A stretch of 64,000 nt of DNA from JAPWJZ01 sp966211335 (GTDB lineage Bacteria; Pseudomonadota; Alphaproteobacteria; Micavibrionales; UBA2020). The notes under the pieces were generated by a model. That model saw nothing but the letters and a program-made list of their open reading frames with translations, was not told the origin of the DNA and ran no database searches. The stretch covers positions 2,046,001 to 2,110,000 of the forward strand of contig CBIHNF010000001.1 of assembly GCA_966211335.1 (NCBI GenBank), given 5' to 3'. The translations under genes were made by a program, and so were the position numbers. Of the stretch, positions 43,601-52,617 are shown piece by piece; positions within the stretch are counted from its first letter, which is position 1; each line of letters starts with the position of its first letter.

Positions 43601-44049
43601 AGCTGCACGGAATCCGCACGCGCCTGAAAATCGCCGGAGTCGTCCTCTTCTTTCTGTTTCAGGATGTCCGACCAGTTGGGCTTACCGCCCGGGAGGATTT
43701 CAAGATTAACCTCCGGGTCAGAGAGGTTTATCGTCTCGACTTCGAACCGTCCCTGCAGAAGTGGCTGCAGGCTGATGCGTGCCTCCAGCTGTTTCAGCTT
43801 CATGAAGGAAGGCGCCTTGCCACCTTCTGCATTTGCGATCGTGACATCATCTAGCAATATTTGCGGACTGGGGATCAGGCGGAACTTAACGTCACCTGCA
43901 ACCTGAATATCGCGCTGCAGGTAGGGCCGCAACTGGCCCAGCAGCGCTTCCTTATGCTGGCTCCAGTCAATCATCGACGGCGCAACGAGAGCTGCCGCCG
44001 CAAGGGTCAGGGATAAAAAGAACAGCGTCGCGACAATGCGTTTCATCAT
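40627..44049 (-). CDS. Large AsmA-family envelope protein
   Basis: A 1,140-residue AsmA-like protein with one N-terminal signal anchor (IVATLFFLSLTLAAAALVAP), the AsmA start block (HKEALLGQLRPYLQRDIQVAGDVKFRLIPSPQILLDDV) and a long beta-rich body of repeated amphipathic strands. A proline- and aspartate-rich tail covers about 1010-1140. AsmA relatives (YhdP, TamB) are thought to form periplasm-spanning lipid conduits. The ATG at 44049 overlaps the lpxB stop by 4 bases; the longer frame upstream of it is inside lpxB and is rejected. It closes the lipid A operon, so lipid transport is a reasonable inference. Confidence 0.88.
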   Translation of the reverse strand: MMKRIVATLFFLSLTLAAAALVAPSMIDWSQHKEALLGQLRPYLQRDIQVAGDVKFRLIPSPQILLDDVTIANAEGGKAPSFMKLKQLEARISLQPLLQGRFEVETINLSDPEVNLEILPGGKPNWSDILKQKEEDDSGDFQARADSVQLNQVTMTNGTVHYTNADTGSSWQVESLNLAVGADTLFGPYRIKGDMQYNKSSVGIEATTGKYEKGTPVPVNIGFTPVEGLPVVKFGGVADFAEGFALQGELNIDQGKLASLFPDNDFLQNISFMNDIATLTGMLDVKGPTVKLGDIKATLDKKGEFSGVVSVQFAQGEKPDVSAELTAANLKIGEHVDFMAVPDGFTAHLKFKGKNISWGDVNIPSGDISIDTDKAEWVLKDTHIDLPGKTKIKLAGVITPKTKYAAYSMQVSTDELSKMVAALGLDADNIIRAVGDSGIVHKLEWSSSMDVKPEQISLFDISAKANDKAAISGVLNVLRGKAQGFTAHLTLTDVDFGALDADSRKTFGDKLLKSPATLELSGKNITDGDLVIADVEFKGKVDPSGLLIEKMEGALSPSGSFTLTGKLAGLEPVSGADLSYSIKAGQLGAVAKSFGVEIPPPLWGSQDADLQGTLKGDAKAFSFTALGKVQGSDINLSGAGTRREKDAVNYKNDISIKGAKWSQIGLAADHLFSDAPFDFSGSLSGTRSNYKIDNMKAGNVTGSLSRAEGAYTGNLASDVIDLDGWFGNWSVTDPVDLKLKGKTLNWRSNDISAPELHIVASAKHADVAVTKGTLWGGDLTAKASGDKVDDKHWNGSLTGKLKGADLQNFADNMEFKGFTLGQGDMSFDLTADGTKEDKEWFHGTSGSLDISADSVKIEDFNPAALPELINGVTGAPSPDFGAQAAKAVKTHGGSRYKNVEGKFKVADGKITIDSLKLANDVADVDATGFFDLGPEKYSLLAKTQLHDPAGVPAFTVSRAGEMKSSPEYTVNSRPIESWLAARAPKEEVPPAGVTPPGHIPADEPLDAPPPPASEHLPYAASPQPPVPLVPQADPAQSAPVDNPYAQEEPGLPPSYTKSPDDTGSEPAPKDPDEPVDAEPLKEPQIVPQPLPKPADDQSATPPAPGAKDIKGILDRLDDNAPANDNAPAPAGKPAEEDVLP

Positions 44050-45224
44050 GCTGCCGCACCCATCTTCGCATCCACGACGGTAATTACGGCTTTGGCCGCA
44101 CGCATGCTGGGGGTTTCGGGGTCGCCAAGGCCGATTTTGATCAAAGCCTCGCGGAAGTCCATCAGTTGGCTGGCCCGCGCATCCTTGTCGCCCATCAAGC
44201 GGAATAGTTCTTTGGACATTGGCCCCGGCTCGCACTGGTCAAGCAGCAACTCGGGCACAACCGGGCGCTTCAGCAGGATGTTGATGAGATTGACATAGGG
44301 AGTCTTGATAAGTTTCTTCGCAACCCATGCCGATACCGGACTCAGTTTATAGGCGATGATATGCGGCGTGTCTGTCATCGCAAGCTCAAGCGAGACAGTT
44401 CCGGAAGCGGCAATTGCAATCGTACTGGCGGCGAATGCGTCAAATTTTTCTTCTTCATTGAAAACAAGAATGGGGTTAATGCCCTTTCCCGCAAAAAACT
44501 TCTCGATCACCGGCTTCAGGTGCGGCAGCGTCGGGATGACGATGACGGCATTGTGCCGGTTGCGCAGAACGATATCGGCGGTATCGCAGAACTTATCCAT
44601 CAGGCGCGACAGCTCGGACATGCGGCTGCCCGGCAGCATGCACAGAACAGGCTGGTCGGCCTTAAGGTTATGCTTGCGGCGGAAACGCTCGCCATCCCCC
44701 CGGCTTTCGATACGCTCGACAATCGGGTGGCCGACAAAAGTGGCTTTCAGGCCATGTTCTTCAAAATAGGGCGGCTCGAAGGGAAGCAGCGTCAGAATAT
44801 GGTCGAGGAATTTTGACACTTTCTCCGCCCTGCCCGGCCGCCATGCCCAGACGCTGGGAGCGACGTAATGTATGCAGGGAATAGATTTAATCTTCGCCTT
44901 CAGCTTTTGAATCACGCGGAAGCAGAAATCGGGCGAGTCGATGGTGATGACCGCATGTGGCTGCACCTTGACGATTTCTTTGGCGGTCTGGCGGATGCGG
45001 TAGAGGATGTGGAACATGCGCGGCAAGACTTCCGCGATGCCCATCACCGAAAGTTCCTCCATGGGGAACAGGCTGGTCAGCCCTTCAGCAGCCATTCTGG
45101 CACCGCCGACGCCATAAAACGCCACATCCGGATGCTGAACTTTAAGCGCGCGCATCAGGTTGCCGCCAAGAATATCGCCGGACGCTTCGCCCGCGACGAT
45201 AAAAATTTTCAAATTTCCGTTCAT
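44046..45224 (-). CDS. lpxB: Lipid-A-disaccharide synthase LpxB
   Basis: A GT19 glycosyltransferase that joins UDP-2,3-diacylglucosamine and lipid X. The 392 residues begin with IFIVAGEASGDILGGNLMRAL and include FYGVGGARMAAEG, HYVAPSVWAWRPGRA, FVGHPIVE, LPGSRMSE and ASGTVSLELAM, all typical. The start overlaps the lpxI stop by 4 bases and its stop overlaps the AsmA-like start by 4 bases, so the three are translationally coupled. Confidence 0.97.
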   Translation of the reverse strand: MNGNLKIFIVAGEASGDILGGNLMRALKVQHPDVAFYGVGGARMAAEGLTSLFPMEELSVMGIAEVLPRMFHILYRIRQTAKEIVKVQPHAVITIDSPDFCFRVIQKLKAKIKSIPCIHYVAPSVWAWRPGRAEKVSKFLDHILTLLPFEPPYFEEHGLKATFVGHPIVERIESRGDGERFRRKHNLKADQPVLCMLPGSRMSELSRLMDKFCDTADIVLRNRHNAVIVIPTLPHLKPVIEKFFAGKGINPILVFNEEEKFDAFAASTIAIAASGTVSLELAMTDTPHIIAYKLSPVSAWVAKKLIKTPYVNLINILLKRPVVPELLLDQCEPGPMSKELFRLMGDKDARASQLMDFREALIKIGLGDPETPSMRAAKAVITVVDAKMGAAA

Positions 45225-46033
45225 GCCGAGAACCCCACCACAAAAAGTCCCAGCTTGTCAGCTGCCGAAATAACCGCTACGCGATCCAGCAGAAGCGATG
45301 CGCCGGATTCAATCGCGATACCGGCAAGGCCCGCCTCATAGGCCTTGCGCACCGTGCGGACGCCAATGGCAGGAAGATCGAGCCTGCGGTCTTGCTGGGG
45401 CTTGCACGACTTTACAAGCACACCACCCCGGCCCTTCCGCCGCAATGTCCGGCAACGTTCGAGTAATGCATCCGTGCCTTCAAGCGCCTCGATGCCGAGA
45501 ACGACACCTTGCTGCACGACAGCCGCCTGCCCCACATCCAGCTTGCCAAGCGTCTTGGTGACGATAATGCCGAATTCAACATCCGATTTGTTTTCATTTG
45601 GCAGGCGAATGTCGCCAATCAACCCTTCCGGCGTCAGCAGCGCAGGTTCTATTTCATGCGCGCCGACGACCTTAAATCCGTCTTTTTCAACTTCGTCGAC
45701 GACCAGTTTCAGCAGGCTGTCATCGCCAAAAGCGGCCATGCCGATCTTCGCAAAAGCCTGCAGCGTGCGGAAATCTGGGCGCATTTCGGCGAGGCTCGGG
45801 CGGCGGATGGAGCCCGCCAGAACGAGGGTGTCGACACCTTGAGATTTCAGGATGCTCAAGGATTCATTGGTGGCGCCTAGACGCGACCAGGCATGCGGCG
45901 TGTTGGCGACGGTGGCGGCTTCAGTCTGCCCTTTAAGGCCAAGCACGAAAAAGGGTTTCTGATCCCGCTTGCAGGCCTCGATAAGCTGTCTGGGAAGGTT
46001 TCCCCGCCCGGCGATGATCCCGAGGCGCGACAT
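45221..46033 (-). CDS. lpxI: UDP-2,3-diacylglucosamine pyrophosphatase LpxI
   Basis: LpxI makes lipid X in alphaproteobacteria, replacing LpxH. The 270 residues match the former DUF1009: LGIIAGRGNLPRQLIEACK at the N-terminus and the C-terminal domain with GRGGVLVKSCKPQQDRRLDLPAIGVRTV and the Asp-containing ending. It starts 3 bases after the lpxA stop and overlaps lpxB. No lpxH gene is in the window. Confidence 0.95.
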   Translation of the reverse strand: MSRLGIIAGRGNLPRQLIEACKRDQKPFFVLGLKGQTEAATVANTPHAWSRLGATNESLSILKSQGVDTLVLAGSIRRPSLAEMRPDFRTLQAFAKIGMAAFGDDSLLKLVVDEVEKDGFKVVGAHEIEPALLTPEGLIGDIRLPNENKSDVEFGIIVTKTLGKLDVGQAAVVQQGVVLGIEALEGTDALLERCRTLRRKGRGGVLVKSCKPQQDRRLDLPAIGVRTVRKAYEAGLAGIAIESGASLLLDRVAVISAADKLGLFVVGFSA

Positions 46034-46036
46034 GAA

Positions 46037-46837
46037 TTATCCGTTCGTGCCCGTGCGGGGCTGAAGGACGGAGCGGCCTTCCTTAGCGCGGATGAAGTCG
46101 ATAACGCGCATCACGGCGGTTTCCGCCTGATAGTCGTTGGCGACTTTTTCTGTGCGCTCGGCCAGCGTGCCCTGCGCTTCAAACAGTTGCTTGAAGGCTT
46201 TCATGAGCATCTGCACCTGCTCTTTCGTGAAGCCGCGGCGCTCGAGGCCGATGTAATTGAGACCCGCCAGATGCGCGCGCTCCCCTTTCACAAGGCCAAA
46301 GGGAATGACGTCATATTCAACGCCCGACATACCGCCGATCATGGCGAAGGGGCCGATGCGGACGAACTGGTGAATAGCGGCAAGGCCGCCAATGATGGCG
46401 TAATCGCCAACTTCAACGTGGCCTGCCAACGTGGCGTTGTTGGCAAGAATGACGTTGCTGCCGACAACGCAGTCATGCGCCACATGCGAGGACATCATGA
46501 ACAGGCAATTATCGCCAACGACCGTTTTCATGCGGTCACCTTCCGTGCCGGGGTTCATGGTGACATGCTCGCGGATTTTATTGCGCTTGCCGATAATGAG
46601 TTCTGATTTCTCACCCTTAAATTTCAGATCCTGCGGCTGGTGGCCGAGGGAGGCGAAAGGCCAGACGATGGTCTCATCGCCGATGGTCGTGTAGCCATCC
46701 ACAACGACATGCGATTTCAGCTCCACCCGGTCGCCCAGCTTCACGTTGGGGCCGATCACGCAGTACGCGCCGATTTTGACATCGGCACCAATGACGGCGC
46801 CTTTTTCAATGACAGCGGTCGGGTGAATATTCGTCAT
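46037..46837 (-). CDS. lpxA: UDP-N-acetylglucosamine O-acyltransferase LpxA
   Basis: The first enzyme of lipid A synthesis, a homotrimeric left-handed beta helix built from hexapeptide repeats (IHPTAVIEKGAVIGADVKIG and on, to about residue 190) with a helical C-terminal tail. The catalytic His lies in SSHVAHDCVVG. The ATG at 46837 has GGAG(AG) before it; 23 residues upstream in the same frame are non-conserved. Length is 266 residues, near the E. coli 262. Confidence 0.97.
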   Translation of the reverse strand: MTNIHPTAVIEKGAVIGADVKIGAYCVIGPNVKLGDRVELKSHVVVDGYTTIGDETIVWPFASLGHQPQDLKFKGEKSELIIGKRNKIREHVTMNPGTEGDRMKTVVGDNCLFMMSSHVAHDCVVGSNVILANNATLAGHVEVGDYAIIGGLAAIHQFVRIGPFAMIGGMSGVEYDVIPFGLVKGERAHLAGLNYIGLERRGFTKEQVQMLMKAFKQLFEAQGTLAERTEKVANDYQAETAVMRVIDFIRAKEGRSVLQPRTGTNG

Positions 46838-46941
46838 GATTTCTCTCCAAAGACATAACAAGCGATGCTTTTTGATAGCAAGCCCGACGGCATGACCGCA
46901 AATCACTCTCTATGACACTGTATTGCAAGGAAAATAGCGGA

Positions 46942-47388
46942 TTATTTATCCATAATCATGGCCGTCACGACGGCCTCGGCACAGAGTGCACCATCTACCT
47001 TCGCCTCGCCCTGAAACCGCCAGACGTTGCGGCGGTTCTGCTGCTTGGTGACCTGGATCATGAGCTGGTCACCCGGGACAACGGGCTTACGGAATTTCGC
47101 AGCATCAATCGCCATAAAGTACACAAGCTTGCCTTCCAGCTCCTTGCCGGCGGAATGCACGACGAGAGCGGCGGCAGTCTGCGCCATGGCTTCGATGATC
47201 AGCACGCCCGGCATCACGGGCGCGCCGGGGAAATGGCCTTGGAAGAAATTTTCGTTCATGGTGACGTTTTTGAGGGCCACCGCGCGCTCGTTGGGGTCGA
47301 CTTCCAGAATACGGTCGATGAGCAGGAACGGGTAGCGGTGCGGAATCATTTCCATGATGCGCTTGGTATCGAGCAAAACAGCGGTCAT
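46942..47388 (-). CDS. fabZ: (3R)-hydroxyacyl-ACP dehydratase FabZ
   Basis: A hotdog-fold dehydratase of fatty acid synthesis with 148 residues. The active-site signature is in IPHRYPFLLIDRI (His) and NFFQGHFPGAPVMPGVLIIEAMAQ (Glu in the helix). The start overlaps the lpxD stop by 4 bases. A gap of 104 bases precedes lpxA, in which I see no strong signal. Confidence 0.97.
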   Translation of the reverse strand: MTAVLLDTKRIMEMIPHRYPFLLIDRILEVDPNERAVALKNVTMNENFFQGHFPGAPVMPGVLIIEAMAQTAAALVVHSAGKELEGKLVYFMAIDAAKFRKPVVPGDQLMIQVTKQQNRRNVWRFQGEAKVDGALCAEAVVTAMIMDK

Positions 47389-48416
47389 TCTTCGGTATTT
47401 CCCTTTTTAACGGCCATGCGGCCCGCGATTGCCGTCTGGCGCATAAACTGGCGCAGCGGCACGGCGGGCGAACCCATGACTTCTTCCCCGGCAGGAACAT
47501 CGCGCATGATGCCGGATTGCGCGGCGACGCGCGCACGCGCGCCGATTTTGAGGTGGCCGGCAAAACCGCTTTGGCCGCCGGTCATAACATAGTCGCCAAG
47601 TTCGGTCGATCCGGAGATACCGGTCTGCGAGACAATAACACACATACGCCCGATTTTGACGTTATGGCCGATCTGGACGAGGTTATCGATACGCGTGCCG
47701 CGGCCAATAAATGTGTCTGGCCCCGCCCCGCGGTCGATGGTGGTATTGGCGCCGATTTCAACATCATCTTCAATGACGACACGGCCAAGCTGCGGCACGG
47801 CAATATAGCCGGCGGGATCGATTGCGAAGCCGAAGCCGGAGCGGCCAATGCAGACGCCGGGATATACCCGCACCTTGCTGCCCATGATGGTGTGGGTGAT
47901 GAAGGTATTGGCGCCGATATCGCAATCATCGCCAATCTGCACGCCATCACGGATCACGGCATGCGCTTCGATGCGGCAGCGGCGGCCGATTTTGACGTTA
48001 CGGCCGATGATGACCCCGTGTTCGATCAGGCAGTCAGGCCCGATCTGCGCGGAGGGGTCGATGATGGCCGAGGCCGCAACATAATCGCGGAAGCCTTCCG
48101 CCGGATAAAACGCCTGCGCCGCCAAAGCGTAGGCTTTATAGGGGTTTTTGTTCGCAAGCAGGACTGAGGTTTCCGGCAGCTGGCTTGCGAATTCCGGCTT
48201 TGCAAAACACGCAGCGGCGTGACTGTTGCGGAAATAATCGAGATACTTGCGGTTATCAAAGAAAGTAACCTGCTTGTCATTCGCTTCCTGCAACGGCGCG
48301 ACATCGTAGACGGTGCGCGTGGCAGCGGCGGGGTCCGACAATTCGGACCCCGTCATTTGCGCCAGCTGGCCCAGCGTAAACGGGCCGGCAACGGTGAAGA
48401 AGCGCTTGTCAGCCAT
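47385..48416 (-). CDS. lpxD: UDP-3-O-acylglucosamine N-acyltransferase LpxD
   Basis: The third lipid A enzyme, 343 residues. The N-terminal uridine-binding domain (about 1-110) precedes a hexapeptide-repeat beta helix (NVKIGRRCRIEAHAVIRDGVQ). The catalytic His is in DNLVQIGHNVKIG. A C-terminal helix finishes the chain. It follows skp after 2 bases and overlaps fabZ. Confidence 0.97.
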   Translation of the reverse strand: MADKRFFTVAGPFTLGQLAQMTGSELSDPAAATRTVYDVAPLQEANDKQVTFFDNRKYLDYFRNSHAAACFAKPEFASQLPETSVLLANKNPYKAYALAAQAFYPAEGFRDYVAASAIIDPSAQIGPDCLIEHGVIIGRNVKIGRRCRIEAHAVIRDGVQIGDDCDIGANTFITHTIMGSKVRVYPGVCIGRSGFGFAIDPAGYIAVPQLGRVVIEDDVEIGANTTIDRGAGPDTFIGRGTRIDNLVQIGHNVKIGRMCVIVSQTGISGSTELGDYVMTGGQSGFAGHLKIGARARVAAQSGIMRDVPAGEEVMGSPAVPLRQFMRQTAIAGRMAVKKGNTEE

Positions 48417-48418
48417 AG

Positions 48419-48985
48419 TTACTTCTTCGCCGAGGTGTCGATTTTCTTCGGGCTCGCGTTCATGCGCTTGATGACCTCGTCGGTGATGTCGAGGTTGCGG
48501 GCACCGATAAAGACGGCGTCGCGCGTGAAGACGGCGGCATAGCCTTTTTCGGAAGCGACAGTCTGGACGACGTCACCGGCCTGCGCCTGGATGCTGTCAA
48601 CGGTCGACTTCATCGAGACTGAGAAGTCATGCTTGCGCTTTTCGAAGTCTTCGCGCGCCGAGGTGATGCGGGTCGACAGGTCTTTCATTTTCTTCTCGAA
48701 ATCGGCCGGCTGCATGGAAGCTTTCTGCTTCATCAGGCCTTCGCCTTCATGCTGCAGCGCCTGCGCTTTTTTATCGAATTCGCTCTCGATGCTTTTTTTG
48801 CGGGCAACGAGTTCGGCGTTGGCGTTGGACGCGACAGTCGCCTCTTTCATGATGCGGCCAAGGTCGACGAAACCGTAGGACAGGGGCGTTGCGGAATCCG
48901 GCGCCGTCGCGGCAAAGACGGGAGTGGAGGCACTGACGAGGAACGCGACACCGGCGGCGAGGATGATATTTTTCATGATCTTCAT
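48419..48985 (-). CDS. skp: OmpH/Skp family periplasmic chaperone
   Basis: A trimeric chaperone for unfolded outer-membrane proteins. The 188 residues have a signal peptide (MKNIILAAGVAFLVSASTPVFA), then the tentacle-forming helical part (NAELVARKKSIESEFDKKAQ, EGLMKQKASMQPADFEKKMK) and the C-terminal AVFTRDAVFIGARNLDITDEVIKRM block. AAGGA lies before the ATG at 48985. It sits between bamA and lpxD, the conserved order. Confidence 0.93.
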   Translation of the reverse strand: MKIMKNIILAAGVAFLVSASTPVFAATAPDSATPLSYGFVDLGRIMKEATVASNANAELVARKKSIESEFDKKAQALQHEGEGLMKQKASMQPADFEKKMKDLSTRITSAREDFEKRKHDFSVSMKSTVDSIQAQAGDVVQTVASEKGYAAVFTRDAVFIGARNLDITDEVIKRMNASPKKIDTSAKK

Positions 48986-49023
48986 TTTAACAAGTCCTTC
49001 TAATTTTTCGAGGTTAGGTTGTC

Positions 49024-51309
49024 TTAGAAACGTGTACCGAAGCTGAACTGGAATACTTGGGTATCGTCGTAGCTTTCTTTCTTGATCGGGTAGGAGATAT
49101 CTGCCCGGACGGGGCCGAGCGGGGATTTCCACGAAACGCCGAAACCGGTGGAGGCACGCAGCGCGTTCTGGTCAACGATGCCAGCGCCGCTGGTATCCAG
49201 ATCCCAGAGTGAACCTGCATCGACGAAACCATGCAGTCGAACGCCCAGGTCTTCCGGCAGGCCGGAGGGGAACTCGAGCTCTGCCGAGCCGCGGTAGAAG
49301 CGGTTGCCGCCGAGTGCGTCATTCGTCGTCACGTCGCGGGGGCCAATACCGCCTTCAGCAAACCCGCGCAGCGTTTGACCGCCGATATAGAAACGTTCGT
49401 TGATGCGGACGGTTTCACCGCCCCAGCCTTGAATGGCCCCGGCTTCACCCAGAATGCTGAGAATCCATTTGTCGATGACAGGATAGTAATAGGTGCCGCC
49501 AACCCGCGCCTTGACGTATTGCGCATCACCGCCAAGGCCCGCGACCTCCGTATCGATACGGGTGACGAGACCTTCGGTCGGGTCCTGCTTGTCGTCGGTC
49601 GTATCGTACGTCAGGCGCTGACTGACAGCGGAGGTGGAACGCGTACCTTCCTGTTGCTTGATGTAAATAGACGCGGTTGTGGGCACGTTAGAAATTGTGT
49701 TGCGGGCAAAGTAATAAGTCAGGTTTTGGCGCCAGTGTTCGGACAGCGGATAGCCAAGGCGCAATGCGCCGCCGGTGCGTTTGCTGTCGTAGGAACTGGC
49801 GTCCTGGTTATCCTTGGTAACGTGAAACAGGTCAAAGCCCGCGCTCAGGTCGCGCTTCAGGAAATAAGGCTCCGTGAAACTAAGATCGAACTCGGTACGC
49901 TTCGCGGCAACCGTGGTCGACAGGCCAAGTTCCTGGCCTTTGCCAAGGAAGTTCTTTTCCTTGATGCTGAAGTCACCCAAGGGACCGTCCGAGGTGGAGA
50001 AACCAGCACCGAGAGAAAGTTCACCGGTCGATTTTTCCTCGACTGCGACGTCGATATTGGTTTTGTCGGGCGTCGATCCCGGCACGGGCTTGGCTGTCAC
50101 GGTTTCAAAGAAGCCGAGGTCCTTCAGGCGCTGTTCCGATTTTTTCAGGCGGGCGCCGTTGAACGGGTCGCCTTCCGACATCAGCATCTCGCGGCGAATG
50201 ACTTCGTCCAGCGTACGGTTGTTGCCGCTGATGTTGATGTTCTCGACGAATACCTTCTGGCCTTCATTAATGTTAAAGATGATATCGATCGTATGTTTCT
50301 CGACATTGCGTTCTGCGGAGGGGCGAACATCCACGAATGCCTGCTGGTCAGCAGCAAGCGCTTCCGTAATCTTGTTGATAGTCTTGTCAAGTTCGCTCGC
50401 CTTATACCACTCGCCGGGCGCCATGGTCAGCACCTTCTTATAGCGGTTGGCGTCAACGCCGGGGATATTGCTCTGCAGGTGAATGTTGCCGACCTTATAT
50501 CGCGGGCCTTCGTCCAGCGTGAAGGTCACGAAGAAATTTTTGCGGTCGGGGGAGAGTTCGGCGACGGCATTGTCGACGCGGAAGTCGGCATAGCCGTGAT
50601 CGAGGTAAAATTTGCGGAGAAGCTCGCGGTCATAAGCAAGGCGGTCGGGATCGTATTTGTCGTCGCTGGACCAGAAGCGCCACCAGCGGTCTTCATGGCT
50701 GCGCGTCACTTTCTGCAGGTCATCGTCATCGAAGTGCTTGTTGCCGATAAAGCTGATACGGGAGATCAGCGTCTGCGGGCCTTCGTTGATTTCAAACACA
50801 AGATTGACGCGGTTCTGGTCGAGCTTGATAATTTTCGGCTGGATGTCGGCGGAGAAGCGGCCGCCGATGCGGTAAATTTCCTGGAGACGTTCAACGTCTG
50901 CCTGCACCTTGGTGCGTGTCAGGACGTTGCGCGGGCGCAGTTGGATCTCCGAATTCAGGTCTGCGTCCTTGACCTTCTTGTTACCCTCGAAAGCGATCTG
51001 GTTGATGATCGGGTTTTCGACGACGACGATGACGAGATCCTGGCCTTCCTGATACAGCGACACGTCGGCAAACAGGCCAGTCGCGAACAGGTTTTTCAGC
51101 GCGTGATCCAGCTTGTCGGGGTCGAACTGGTCGCCAGCCTGCAGGTCAATATAGGAAAGCACAGTTGCTGTTTCGATACGCTGCGATCCTTCAACGCGGA
51201 CCTGGCGGATCTGCTCCGCCCCTGCCGGCGTGATGGCAACGATGAAACATATGCAAAGCGCAAGGCAGGCAAACGCCAGTCGGCGTGCGATCGGGGGGAG
51301 TCTGTTCAT
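49024..51309 (-). CDS. bamA: Outer membrane protein assembly factor BamA
   Basis: The core of the BAM complex that inserts beta-barrel proteins. The 761 residues have a signal peptide (to about 31), five POTRA domains (about 32-420), and a 16-strand barrel. The barrel carries GWGGETVRINERFYIGGQTLRGF, containing the RGF loop motif of the Omp85 family, and the chain ends in FQFSFGTRF with the terminal Phe of the beta-signal. Length is close to other BamA proteins. Confidence 0.97.
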   Translation of the reverse strand: MNRLPPIARRLAFACLALCICFIVAITPAGAEQIRQVRVEGSQRIETATVLSYIDLQAGDQFDPDKLDHALKNLFATGLFADVSLYQEGQDLVIVVVENPIINQIAFEGNKKVKDADLNSEIQLRPRNVLTRTKVQADVERLQEIYRIGGRFSADIQPKIIKLDQNRVNLVFEINEGPQTLISRISFIGNKHFDDDDLQKVTRSHEDRWWRFWSSDDKYDPDRLAYDRELLRKFYLDHGYADFRVDNAVAELSPDRKNFFVTFTLDEGPRYKVGNIHLQSNIPGVDANRYKKVLTMAPGEWYKASELDKTINKITEALAADQQAFVDVRPSAERNVEKHTIDIIFNINEGQKVFVENINISGNNRTLDEVIRREMLMSEGDPFNGARLKKSEQRLKDLGFFETVTAKPVPGSTPDKTNIDVAVEEKSTGELSLGAGFSTSDGPLGDFSIKEKNFLGKGQELGLSTTVAAKRTEFDLSFTEPYFLKRDLSAGFDLFHVTKDNQDASSYDSKRTGGALRLGYPLSEHWRQNLTYYFARNTISNVPTTASIYIKQQEGTRSTSAVSQRLTYDTTDDKQDPTEGLVTRIDTEVAGLGGDAQYVKARVGGTYYYPVIDKWILSILGEAGAIQGWGGETVRINERFYIGGQTLRGFAEGGIGPRDVTTNDALGGNRFYRGSAELEFPSGLPEDLGVRLHGFVDAGSLWDLDTSGAGIVDQNALRASTGFGVSWKSPLGPVRADISYPIKKESYDDTQVFQFSFGTRF

Positions 51310-51352
51310 GTTTATTTCTGTGCGCTTCGACTTGAAGTTTATGTTCTTTTTA

Positions 51353-52570
51353 TTAGAAGATCAGTTTCACGAAGTGATCGACGACCTTCAATTGAACAAG
51401 GTCGTTCCACGTCGCGAAGAACATAATACCAAGTAAAAATACGAATCCAACCCTTAAAGCGTACTCCTGAATTTGTTCGCTCAGAGGGCGTCCGCGCACT
51501 TTTTCCATAGCGTAGAGGGCGAGATGCCCGCCATCCAGCATGGGAATCGGCATGAGGTTAATAAGGCCAAGGTTAATCGACAGCAGTGCTGCGAAGGTGA
51601 TGAACGCAATAATCCCCCGCTGCGCGAAATCGCTGGCGTATGCGCCGATGCGCAGAATGCCGCCGAGCTCGTCGGTCGAGCGCGTGCCGATGATCATCTG
51701 GCCGAGCGCTTTCAATGTGTCGGTCGTTATGCGCGCGGTTTCGGTGACAGACGCGACGAAGGCCGATCCCAATGTATGCGACTGCATTTCGGTTGCCGAG
51801 CTCGGGCTGATGATCCCGATGCGTCCGGTTTCATGACGGAAACCGAAGCGGTCTTTCTCGATGATACGGCGCGGCGTCACATTATAAGTAATGACCTTGT
51901 CGCTCCATTTCACTTTGCCATCGGCGTCTTTGCCGTCTGCATGCTGAACCTGCATGACCAGCGGCTTGTCCATCCCGAGGTCGGTATGGATGCGTATATC
52001 CTGGAATTTCTCGACTTTCTCGCCGTCTATCGAAATAATCTTATCATCCGGTTGAAGGCCGGCAGCCTCGGCCGCGGAATCCGCAACGATAGAAGCCGCG
52101 ATTGGCGGTGTGAAAGGCTGGCCTTGGGTCGCGAACAGCCCCGTCAATATCACAATCGCGAAAATGTAATTGATGGCAGGGCCGGCAAACACAATCAGCG
52201 TGCGGCGATAAAGCGGCTGGGTATAAAAGGCGACTTTCTTTTCGGCATCGGTGAAGGCGCGAACTTCCTTGCCCTCCTGGACGCCTTCCGCGTGACGGGA
52301 GCTGGCGGGATCGGAATCGCCAAACATCTGCACATAACCGCCGAGCGGTATCATGCAGAACTTCCAGCGGGTACCGTTCTTGTCGGTACGGCCGAACAAT
52401 TCCTTGCCGAAGCCGATAGAGAAATTCTCGATTTTCACGCCGCACATGCGGGCGACAATATAATGGCCCCATTCATGGATGAACACGAGCACGCTGAGAA
52501 CCAGCACAAAAGAACCGCCGTAATCGCGGACAAACTCGAACGGCTTGGTAACAAGCTGATGAAAATCCAT
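51353..52570 (-). CDS. rseP: Site-2 zinc metalloprotease RseP
   Basis: An intramembrane protease that cleaves anti-sigma factors and signal-peptide remnants. The 405 residues have the zinc motif HEWGH (His32, Glu33, His36) in the first helix, a PDZ domain (about 130-240, LQPDDKIISIDGEKVEKFQD), and the third zinc ligand in NLMPIPMLDGGH. About four membrane helices are visible. It lies between dxr and bamA as in most proteobacteria. Confidence 0.96.
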   Translation of the reverse strand: MDFHQLVTKPFEFVRDYGGSFVLVLSVLVFIHEWGHYIVARMCGVKIENFSIGFGKELFGRTDKNGTRWKFCMIPLGGYVQMFGDSDPASSRHAEGVQEGKEVRAFTDAEKKVAFYTQPLYRRTLIVFAGPAINYIFAIVILTGLFATQGQPFTPPIAASIVADSAAEAAGLQPDDKIISIDGEKVEKFQDIRIHTDLGMDKPLVMQVQHADGKDADGKVKWSDKVITYNVTPRRIIEKDRFGFRHETGRIGIISPSSATEMQSHTLGSAFVASVTETARITTDTLKALGQMIIGTRSTDELGGILRIGAYASDFAQRGIIAFITFAALLSINLGLINLMPIPMLDGGHLALYAMEKVRGRPLSEQIQEYALRVGFVFLLGIMFFATWNDLVQLKVVDHFVKLIF

Positions 52571-52617
52571 ATTTGAAGTACCCCCACTGTTGGCTTCTGA
52601 CGAGCCGTTACATCTTT

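Noticed and set aside
44050..44235. N-terminal extension of the AsmA-like gene to 44235
   Set aside because: The extension lies inside lpxB in another frame; the signal anchor begins at the ATG at 44049, coupled to the lpxB stop.
49231..51426. A 731-codon open frame on the plus strand, antisense to bamA
   Set aside because: It is a shadow of the bamA codon structure, has no domain pattern or ribosome-binding site, and bamA is certain on the other strand.
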